Source of the DNA: Triparma columacea
Lineage: Eukaryota; Sar; Bolidophyceae; Parmales; Triparmaceae
Assembly (NCBI GenBank): GCA_030267965.1
Contig: BRYA01000039.1
Location: 1 to 54,329 of the forward strand
Direction: 5' to 3'
Length of the DNA stretch: 54,329 nucleotides
The position numbers and the translations under genes were made by a program. Positions 9,601 to 19,460 of the stretch are shown one piece after another; position 1 is the stretch's first letter, and the number at the start of each line of letters is the position of its first letter. Below the pieces are notes generated by a model. It searched no databases. It saw nothing but the letters and a program-made list of their open reading frames with translations, and was not told the DNA's origin.

Positions 9601-12600
9601 GAAGAGAAGCACTCGAAAATTCTTCTGAACATCAAAGAGGATGAAAGCAGCGTCCCCCAGGAGTGGTCGTTGCACAAAGGTTCCGTGATGAACCCAAGCC
9701 CCTTGGTAGAGCCCGAGGCTTACCTGGGCAAGGAGGAGGCTAAGAAGGGGTGGAAGATGATCACTGTTTCTTGGGATAAGCTCGCAACGATGGAGAACTT
9801 CTACATAAATGGACGCCAGTACTGCGATCTTGGAGAGTTCTGCTCGCCTCTAGTTGCTGAGGAGGAGGGGCGAAGAAGTAGGTCGTCTATGTCGACGCCC
9901 TCCAGGCATTCGCCTGTCTCACCAGGGACGGGAGATGATCTCAAGGAGTACAAGCACCTTGAGCTTGCGAAATATCTTGTCGCCCAGGTCGATCTATTCT
10001 CCAAGATGTGTTTAGGCCGATCATACAACTGCATTCACATCATGCAGTCAAAGTTCCCTTATATTTTGCTCGTGAATCTTCTCACTCAGCAGCAGGGCCT
10101 CCCCAAGGACCTGAAGAGGGCCTTCGCTGACCTTCTGAGCGCTCTTTGGCTCGACAGGTACCCGCATTTTCCCATGAACCTTCCTCAGAGATACTGGGTA
10201 GTCGATGAATTGGAGCAGTGTGATATCCAAAGCGAAAGGGCACTTGCATCCTTCAAGTTGAGTGAAACCCACCAACTGAGGAATAACAGTGATCCATTCT
10301 ACAGCTTCTCGTCCCACCATAAATTCTTCCTTTTGGTTGACCTTGTGGTCGGATACTTTGAGTCGCTTGGTGGGGAACAGGTTGTCGGGAAGACTTCTCA
10401 AAACGCCCTAACTGCTTCCATTCTCAACCTCACACACAACCTCATAAGATTTGGCTTCGTTGGGAGTGAGGTTGAAATCAAGAGGTTGCTAGACTGCATT
10501 GTTGCTTGCCTTGACGGGAGAAATGATAGCTTGGACTCGCACACTGCGAGGAATTCGACCAGGTTAAGCGTGGGTGTTGTCAAAAGAAAGGAGACCGCAG
10601 CCACCGGCGTCTTACATGACCTTAAGTTGGAGGGCTTGACCGGCGGAGATAGTTCAAACCAATTTGTTAATGGCATTATTCGAAGGAGAGAATACGGGAA
10701 CCTGAGGTACATGGAGGACTCAAATAGCTCCAGGGTCATGGCGTGCAAGAAGAACATCATCGAGGTTCTTCGCGTTGTGGAGCAGCTCCGGGCAAATTAT
10801 AGACTTTCTCAGCTCCTCGCGAGTATTAAGTTTCGTGAAGGTCTCGACGTTGGCAACATTAATAGCGTTTCCGAATTGGTGATGTCGACGCTCACGTCAA
10901 GCGAACTTAACAAATCACTTGATGTTGAGGAAGCTTCCACGTCCCCTCTGGATACAGTCTTGCTCGATCTCATGATGTACGAATCTGATGCACTCTATGA
11001 GCAGGCCTTCATCTTCATGCAGAACCGGTACAACGAAAATGCGCTCATGACGAAGCTCCTCCCAACTCTCACAATCTTGGAGGACTCGAGAATCCCTATT
11101 TTCGAGGATTACTCTTGTCTCCTTGAGAGCCTACAGCAGCTCCAATATTACATCAGGAGTTATGATGTATGGGCCGTGGAGTCCCTGGCCAGCCCCATGG
11201 ACCTGCGCTCTTATAACCATACATGCTATCTTCTCAACAAGCTCCTTGTGTTCATCTATGCTCCATCTTACATGAAGCAAGCCTTTGGGAACACGCCCGA
11301 GAGCAAAGAGCATCGTATTGCTAGGATTGAGCGGTATTGCACAGCCGAGCGGAAGGCGATCAACAAGGAAACAGAAAAGGTGGTGGTGGGTCTTGCAGCC
11401 ACCGGCGGGGCTCGGACTGGAAATAGGAAAAGGGTCACAAAGAGAAAGGATAGCGTCTCTGACCTGAGTATCTTCGGGTTTAACTCGCCGCCCTCAGAGA
11501 TGCTGATGAAGAAGGGAAAATCTCCGAATGCACAGCATCAGAACCTTCTCCGCAGCGCCAACTGGGCTGAAATCATCAAATCAGTTTTGCGAATCGAAGT
11601 AGTTCACATGTCACGAGTGGCTAAATTGGCTGACGAGAGGTGAGTGAGCAAAACTGGGTTAGAGCGAAGTTGAATTTGCAAATACTGCGGTGTTGTTCTC
11701 GACCACATAATAACACAACTCTTTTCGCTGCTTGCTTCTCGTTGCAGTCAAAGCAACCAAGAGGCTTTCAAATCAAACGTCCAAGTGAGCGAAAGGTGGC
11801 TGTTCGATGTTATAAAGAAGAGCGTCTTCGTCGCCGCCGGGTACGCGCACGAAAATAAACAAGGCCAGGAAGATCTCATGCAGCTAGTACCTGCCCTGGT
11901 CGACAAGTTGAAGAACCGCGGCATTGCTCGAGAGAACGAACGAGACATTTTCATCTGGGATTTACTTGTGTTCATATTCCATAAAAACGTAGCGCTCGCT
12001 GAAGCAGTCCCAATGGACTGCATCACTTCCATGGCGGAGTTTCTTGTTGTCAAGAAGGAGCCAAGGATTTTGCATTTCTTTAAAGGTTTAGTGCAGCCCG
12101 GCCGCCACGAATCTGTCATCAAGACGAATCAAGCCAGAGTTGTCGAGGCACTCGTCATGAACTACAACTATTTGACGTTGGAATTCCCTCGCCCTCAAAA
12201 AGGGGAGGATGAAGGGCCGAAGCGAGCGGAGAATGATGATACGCCTATTGAAGAAGCAGATCGTCGATGGAAGGTTGAGGTTGAGTTCCACACTCTTTCC
12301 ATTGAAATTTTGGCGCTCTGCGCGAAAGGAAGAAACGCGAAGTCTTCTGCAAAGAACCAGGCACTTTTGGGTTTGAGGTCTGCGCTAAATGCCCTGCATG
12401 CTGCTAACTCCAACGACATGGTTCGATTGAAGACTGCGTTGGTGCAGTTTATCAACTACACTTTTGTTGACACGCCCTTGGTTGACAGGAAGCTTAGCGA
12501 GAAGAAGGAATTGCCTGAAATTTTGAGGTTTGCTTCTGAGCAGCTCGACAATATAATCCAAGGCCTTCGTAAGAACCCCGGCAGCTCCGGCGAGATTCTT

Positions 12601-15600
12601 GACTGCAGTGTTGAGGAGGCGAAAGGTTATGCTATGGCGCTCTTGATGCTGATCAACAGCGTGTTAGATGTCATCTTTCAAAATGAGATCAACGCGCCAA
12701 ATACTTACATAATTTTGTCGGATATGAGAAAGGTATTGACCAGAAGCGAGTTAAGATACACCCTCAAAGGGTTGAATTATGAAGGAGAGGATATGGACGA
12801 GGCTATTATCGAGGAGTGGCGCTTGAAATGTCTGAACGCTCTCGAGATGAAGGAAGAAGGTGTCTCTTTTAGGATCGAATCGAGAAAGTTTGTGGACCCG
12901 CCGGAGATGGGGGACGAAGATGCCGGAGACAAAGAGGGAGAAGAAGAGTATGGGCAAAAAGAATTTGATTTTTCCGGCGAAGACAGTAGTGACAAGGACA
13001 GCGGTGACGAGGATAGTGAGAATGTTGACATTGAGAAGGCTGACGTTGAAGAAAGGAATCTTCCCCCTCAATCAACGCAGATTGTTCCCGTTCGGCGCTC
13101 ATCTAATGCTAATGGTCTCAGAAGGCCTAGCACGATGCTAATGAGCCCCTTCACCCAAATCGTGAGACCCGCTAACAAATTGCCCCCCATCTTACAAATG
13201 TTTAAGGATCACGTTATGGAAATCCATTCCAATACTTGGTCTTCACAGTCTTATGGAGCGTTCTTAACGAAATTTGAGGTTGTTCAGGACCTAACGGATC
13301 CTGAGAACCAAGAGTATTTGGAGGCTGGCATAGGTTCTTCGCTCTTGTCATTCAGGAGGCAGTTGAAGAGGAAGATTAGCCTCCGTAAACGATTTTTCAA
13401 CGCCAATGTTCGTACGTTGAAGATGCTACAAGGCACAAGGATGCTGTTCCTGATTTTGCTTCTAGTTGCTATTGCGGCTGCGATCACCATCAGTCAGATC
13501 GCCTTAGAAGAGGATGTTGAATGGGTAGCGACCATAGAGAACATCATCACTTACTTCTTCATCACGGAGCTTGGGCTACGTGTGCCCGTGTATATTGTAG
13601 TTCACAGGGAATTGGACACCTTCCTCATGGACCCTCTCAACATCTGTGACATTCTCGTCGTTACTATCGATCTTATCATTTTGAGCTCTCCACAACAAGA
13701 GGACTCGGAAAGTAGCGGCAATGATTCTGCGGGTTTTGTAAAGGGTCTGCGTAGTGCGAGAGGGGTGAGACTCTTACGTGTACTTCGCGCAGCTAGGGCT
13801 CTGAGACTACTTAAGTCGAAGAAGAAAATGACTATGGAGGAAGCTTTCGCCGATCCGCGCTCCTGCAAGGTGACCTTCAATGATTTATGCACGCGTATGG
13901 TCAAATATTGTGAAGCCAACTGTCGGACTGGTGCAAGTGAGGGGAATGTGGCCTACTTAAGTATCCAGCTGCTCGTGAATCACCTCAGGAAGCATTACTA
14001 TCTTCGTGAGAATCCTACCGAGCACCTGACCGATACAGAGAAGATAAGAATGACAATGGCTGAGGTTCGGCAAAGAAGAGAGATGGTCCACATGGAGAAA
14101 CAAAAGATGCTGACGAATGACGCCCGTGCTCCCGAGCTCATACTCAAGGTCATATCGACGTGCAAGGGTAAAATAGTAGACATGGCATTGACGCTTGGAG
14201 AGCAGCTCCTTTGTGCGAGGAATTACCACGGCCAGGAGGTCTTCTTCCGGGCTATCGACAGGGGAGGGCGCGATGGGAGTTTTTTCGTCAGCATCAGAGA
14301 CTGCTTGAGGTTAGCCAACGAGAGCATGAAAAGTTACCGTGAACTCACCGTTGATTCAAGCAAGAAGCAGGAGTGCAAAAGACAAGTTTGCAAGAGCATC
14401 CCGTTGCTGAGATTCCTAAGCTTGCTTTGCGAAGGGCATTTCGAGCAGGTGAGCCGCAGAAAGGGTTGGGGTACTCTTCTTGCAGTGGTATTTTCTTCGT
14501 CCTTAATCCTAACCTCTTTCCCGATTCGCTTCGATCATCGCTTCGCTCATCAAACAAGACCCAAGAAATAATGCGAGGGCAGCCTAAAAATGTCGTTACC
14601 GTCAGTGTCATTGAAGAAGTAGCGAACCTCGTGTACCTGCTCGGACGTAGCTTGCCGGTGCTGAGAGAATTCCGAGATTTCGAGTGTGAGGTCCTTATCA
14701 GCTGTCTCGCGTTCCTCGTGGAGTGCACTCAAGGTCCGTGCAAGGCTAACCAAACATATCTTGCAGAGATGCGGAAGCCCGTAGAAGTTTGCAAGAACAT
14801 ATTTTGCAATTCCTTCAAGCGGGTGGATAATGACAAGATGAGAGCCGGCATATTTTCTAAATCGATGCAGCTCATTGCCGCCTTGCTTGAGAGCAGGGGG
14901 GACGACGACAGCATTCACCTGATTCTCAAAGAACAGATCCCTCCCCCCATGCTGCAGGCCAGGCTTGCGGAGGTGCGAAAGACCGACGCACTCATTGCGA
15001 AGAGGATGGTGACGATGGGACAGGAATGGGAGAAGGACGAGTATGCGCTATTTCATGAGAAGCTAGCTCTGAATACTGCAGAGACTATTGCTATCTACAA
15101 CATCGTCAACGAACTAGCGCCCTTCGGAGAAGTCGGTAGGGCCTTCGCAAGGATCACAGAGGAGGGCGGGGAACAACAAAACCAGTTCCCTGGGGAAGAG
15201 GACGCCGCCGAGAGCGGCAGCTGGTTTGAGGCGGAGTACGACACAACGAGTCGACTGTCGAGAAGCGGTCTCGACGATAGGTTGTCTATGAGGGGGGGGA
15301 CGAGGGAGTCTGACGATGCATCGTTTGATGATGAGAATAAGGACCCTTATTTGGAAATATCAAGTTTGGAGAGGGAGAGCTGTCAGACCGTCGATTCTGT
15401 GGAGCTGGTTTGGCATGGAGAATGCCTGAAGGTTCACTTCACGCTACCGGTAGAATCGAAGAGCTTGAGCGAGAGGGAAAAGGAGAAATTTTTGGACGAG
15501 GTTGACTGCAGCACGAGCGAGTCAAGAATGAAGGGCCTCGTGGACCAGAGCGACGAATTCCTCGAGCACATGACCCACATGCACAAGCTGAAGAACAGGT

Positions 15601-17078
15601 GAGGAGGAGACCGAGAAGCGTAGCGAAAGAGCGAATTTGCAAAACCGACTAAAAAAGAAACTGACTCCCCCCCTTTGATCTTCTTCAGGTTCCGTTTGTT
15701 CTCCTTTCTCAACACCAACTACCTTGCTTTCAAGATGGGTATTTTTAGCCTCACCCTCGTGATGAATTTCAACATGATGCTCTCGACGTTTCAGTCGTTG
15801 GACGGCGAGGAGAGTTGGTTCGGGCTGCGCACCACCTTCGCGTGTATCTCCTCCCCAGCATCTGGATTGTCTCACCACGAAGCATGGAATGTGTTCCTAT
15901 CTGTGTCCGTTTTGCTCGGTAACCTGCTGGTCTGCGTTTTCATCTCTGTCTCCGAGCTGCCCCTGGCCCTCGCTCGCTCCCGCCGCAAGAGGCTGACGAT
16001 GAGGCTAGGCGGGAGCTCCCTGGACAAGGGCTTCAACGCCTCTCCCCTCCTAAACTTTATTGCCGCCGTCGTCGTTTACTGCATGGTGGCTTTCATTCAC
16101 AAGGGGTCGACTCAATTTAAATTTAAGGGTTCTACCTACGTTAGCGCCGGCCTTGCCATCTTCGGTGCCGCTTTCCCCTTCATGCTTCGGTCGTGCCTCA
16201 AGTCTCCAAGATCTCAGATTCTCAATTTGTTCATGGACATTTTTGATACAGTGAGCCCGGTTGCCTTCCTGATGAGCTTCTTTCAGCTTATTGTCTCCCT
16301 AGTCTGCATGGACAAGCCCTTCATGATGGCCTTCCTGCTGTTGGATGCGGGGAACATGAGCAAGTCTTTGCAGCTTTGCTTCAAGGCAATCCTCATTCCT
16401 TTCAAACAGCTCCTGCTGACCATAATGTTCTTCGTAATTGTGATATTCGTGTACGCGTCCGTGGCGTTCCAGACCTTTGGCATCGCGGGCTTCAATGATT
16501 CATCGGATAATGAGATCATTTGCTCCAGCTTCGCGGATTGCTTCGTACTGACGACGTACATCACCTTCAGGTTTTCAGATATTGCGCAAGTCTTGGATTT
16601 CCCGTCCTTGCAGGACAGCAACTTTGGGGGCAGGGTACTGTTCGACCTCACCTTCTTCATAATCTGCGGAATGTTCCTCTTCAACATGATTGGAGGTCTC
16701 ATCCTCGACACCTTCACCCACATTCGTGACGAGAAGGAGAGGCGAAGAGAAGTCTACAATAGCGAGGTCTTCGTGTCGGGAATAACCAGGAACACCATCG
16801 AGGAGGACCCACAGTACAAGGGAGTAACCTTCAGCAAACTCAACGAGGAGGACCAGTCAGTTTGGAAGTACCTCTTCTTCATCATCTACCTGAAGAACAA
16901 GGACAGTGACGAATACACTGGCGTGGAGAGCTTCGTAGCCAATTGCTTGCAGGAAGAGAGCCTCAAGTGGCTCCCTAGCAAGACATGTGTCGCGGTCGAG
17001 GGACGTAAGAGGAGAGGAGACAAGGACAGTGGCTTAAACGGGAAGGACGAAGCCGGCGGGGCTGCTGTAGCTGCATAG
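6683..17078 (+). CDS. Giant IP3-receptor/RyR-superfamily channel with an internal voltage-sensor domain
   Basis: Nine exons: 6683-6881, 6999-7039, 7160-7621, 7731-7748 (18-nt micro-exon), 7827-8455, 8547-11639, 11748-14448, 14559-15598 and 15689-17078. All phases agree; 3190 residues. The family forms tetrameric Ca2+-release channels of ER-type membranes. Domains in order: N-terminal IP3R suppressor/MIR region (NFHECLFQVLP; IIQLKHLGTGKWLQG about 155; FFHAESQTFLQG about 280; VRIKHVATGRYL about 440), RIH repeats (LNLTHNLIRFGF), an acidic linker, then a four-helix voltage-sensor-like domain (about 2036-2175) with S4 GVRLLRVLRAARALRLLK. The IP3R solenoid then resumes (LLRFLSLLCEGHFEQ, TQGPCKANQ), followed by six or more C-terminal membrane helices and the tail KDSDEYTGVESFVANCL. 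Canonical IP3R is about 2700 residues, so the insertion accounts for much of the excess. The GGGVGD filter and the Cys/His zinc-finger ligands are absent. Start alternatives: 6527 (in frame) or 6683. Confidence 0.9.
13410..13830 (+). other. Coding segment for an S1-S4 voltage-sensor-like domain inside the IP3R-like channel
   Basis: S1 is LFLILLLVAIAAAITIS. S2 is ENIITYFFITELGLRVPVY, with the acidic and aromatic pattern of voltage-gated channels. S3 is PLNICDILVVTIDLIIL, with the classic Asp. S4 is LRSARGVRLLRVLRAARAL, continuing RLLKSKKK, with seven Arg then Lys at exact three-residue spacing. The order and spacing of all four helices match the Nav/Cav/two-pore family. No S5-pore-S6 follows directly; the reading frame returns to IP3R solenoid sequence within the same uninterrupted exon, so this is not a splicing or assembly join. 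Confidence 0.9.
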
Positions 17079-17537
17079 GCTATGTTTGAGAAGATTATCA
17101 TGGACAAGACCGAGTCCGCCGGTGTCCCGGTATACATACATACATGCATGTTTCATCAGAACGCAAGCTTCTCACCACGCGCATTTTTTCTCCGAGCGCG
17201 CTCGGCATAAAAAAAGAGAAGAAACAAGGAAATCGAGGAGAGCGCAAAGCTGAGCAAAAGGAAGCGGGATTTTGGACTAAGGGCAATCTTTCCTCCTACA
17301 CATCTTCAGTCACTCTTTTGTTCACCTCTTCACCTCTTCACCTCTTCACCATCCAGCTTATTGTCAAAAGAGCTGTTGTTGGGCTGTTTGTTGTAGTTCT
17401 TTTCCAAGCTCGGAGGGAAGTTGTGGTCCTACACAAGCTTCCTCATTTATCATCCCTGTTGACCTTACTCAATCTATACTCAATCTACAACCAATCTATA
17501 ACCAATCTACACCCATTATACGAACATATATACCACA
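17079..17537 (+). promoter_or_regulatory. Intergenic region with short tandem repeats upstream of the 17538 gene
   Basis: No gene is seen. The region contains the 3' flank of the channel gene, a run of CTCTTCAC units (about 17322-17352) and a cluster of CAATCTA/CAATCTATA units (about 17468-17515) shortly before the ATG at 17538. The latter is AT-rich and could be promoter or 5' leader. Confidence 0.5.
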
Positions 17538-19428
17538 ATGACGTCATCTTTGTCCTCTTCAGGGTCACTAAAATCTCACTCATCAGACGACTCCCTCCTT
17601 CTGGATCCATTTTTGGCCTCTGCTAAATCGGCCCAAACGTCTTCTAGTGCGCTATTACCTAATGCCCCAGGTCAGGATCCCTCTGTCCCCTCCCAGCCTC
17701 CCCCCTCTTCCCCTTCCTCCTCATCTTCTTCTCTCCCCGCTTCAATCTCAACGTTCGTGGGTTCGTTTTCACTTCCTCCCGTCGCATCTCTTTCCTGCCT
17801 TGCGTTCCACAAGTACTGCCGTGTCCCTTACCCTGTCCGAGTTTGTCCCCCTGACGAGGGAGATGGCTTGGCCCTGAGTCAGGGAAGCCTGTCCGGGCTA
17901 GGGAGGGGGGAGAGGGGGTGGGACGAGGAGACCTTCGCGCTCATCCAGTACATCTCGTGCCCCATGGGTGAATACAAGCTGGTGAAAAAGTCCGTGCTGC
18001 TGCCTTTTGACCACGACGACGAGGGGGAGGGGGGGGGATGGTCCAAGGCCCTTGTGGACAGCTGGGGCAAGAGCTATGGAAAGGGGGAGAACGCGAGGTC
18101 GAAGTTCCGGCGTGATAGGGCCTTCGCTTTCAGGATCCTTGAGGCTGCGCGCTCCTTGCCAGTGGCTGAAGGTGAGAAGCTCCATTACGCACCATCGCTT
18201 CCTTCGCAACTCGCCGTGTTGCCTTCCCTCACTTAGCTCACCTCACTGTCGCCGCACGCCCGCCATAAAAATGTTACCGTCTCCTCGCTTAGCCTCGCCA
18301 AAGTTCCCGAGCCCTCTCAACAAGAGCTTCGAGACAGTAAGCTCTCGGTGCAGTGGAAATAATAATGATAGTGATGGTGATGACGCCTCGTCAGTCTCCT
18401 CCCTCGAGGAGCCTTACACACAGGACCACGGCAACCTGAGCCCTCCGGTATCTTACGGCAGGAAGACGGAGAGGATCAAACCTGGAGACACGATCCTGTA
18501 CTACGACCCAATTTTCACGGCCGGCGACAAGAGGGGAAGGCGCGAGACAATAGTCCTAGAAGTAAGGGGGAAGGATAAGGTTGCAAAGCTCGTTCTCGCA
18601 AATTCTGCTATGCTAGGAAACACGCAGCCCATATGCAGGGTCAAGGTGAGAATGGACAACAACAAAAAGTCCGCCCGGAGGAGGGGCACACTACAAAAAC
18701 TAACGCACTGCTGCCGCGACAAACCCGGCTTGCCTCGCCCGTCGCAGACCGTGCACAAGGGGCGCGTGATTCCCCACCCTGGAGTTTTTAGGCACGTTGA
18801 AGAGTATGTGCTAAGATCCGCGAAGATAACTCCCGAGCTCGAGAAGGTGAGAATGGAGGATATCGTCGTCTGTACCGCACACGCTTAGTACTCACACACA
18901 ATTTTGAACCATTCGTGACTCGCTTTCCTCGCCGCTCAGAGCCTGGGGATAGAGAGGGAGGGAGAAAGGGTCAAGAGGATCGCCAAGGAGGGGGTTGAGA
19001 AGTTCAAGGAAAAATTCGGGGGGGAGGGGTTCTTCAGAGGCGACGGAAAGAAGAACAAGAACAAAAACAAGAAGAAAAAAATGAAAAGGGTCCAAGAGGG
19101 AGAGGCGGATTCGGATTTAGATGTAGATGATTTTGATTTTGATTTTGATGTCAAGAAGAGCAAGAAGGCGAAGAAGAGATCATTGGACAAGAAGGACAAG
19201 AAGGACAACGATAAGAAGAAGGAAAAGGAAGAGGAAGCGGACGACGACGACGACGACGACGAGCCAAAAAAGCCTAAGCGGAGCAAGGCGCGCTCGTCGC
19301 TGAAGGAGAATTCCCAAGAAAAGATGAACTCTAGCTTGGACGAAATCAGCTCCCCCCCCCCGGCTAACCTCACGTTCACAAAGGTAACGACCCAAAAGAA
19401 GAAGAAGAAGAAGAAGCCCAGAGTCTAA
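17538..19428 (+). CDS. Unknown protein with charged Lys/Asp tail
   Basis: Four exons, 17538-18171, 18293-18645, 18748-18846 and 18940-19428, join in phase to 524 residues. The N-terminus is Ser/Pro-rich. Two compact regions look folded: about 75-210 (FHKYCRVPYPVRVCPPDEGD, FALIQYISCPMGEYKLVKK) and about 265-365 (IKPGDTILYYDPIFTAGDKR, VIPHPGVFRHVEEYVL). The last exon is an extremely charged tail with alternating Lys and Asp/Glu runs (DFDFDFDVKKSKKAKK) and ends KKKKKKPRV, suggesting a nuclear or nucleolar protein. I do not recognise the family and assign no function. The first intron uses the acceptor CTCGCTTAG; an earlier AG at 18235 would give a stop. The stop codon lies 32 bp from that of the convergent phospholipase D gene. 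Confidence 0.7.
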
Positions 19429-19460
19429 ACGCGCAAAACGCTTCATTGTTGTTATTTGAA

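Noticed and set aside
12780..13100. Possible separate gene boundary inside the channel before the voltage sensor
   Set aside because: The acidic linker looks like a terminus, but the exon stays open through the sensor into clear IP3R solenoid sequence, and all downstream splices are in phase.
14449..14558. Coding continuation past 14448 (open to 14571)
   Set aside because: The frame continues, but the segment has a canonical GTGAG donor. Splicing to 14559 restores the RIH-associated domain (TQEIMRGQ ... TQGPCKANQ).
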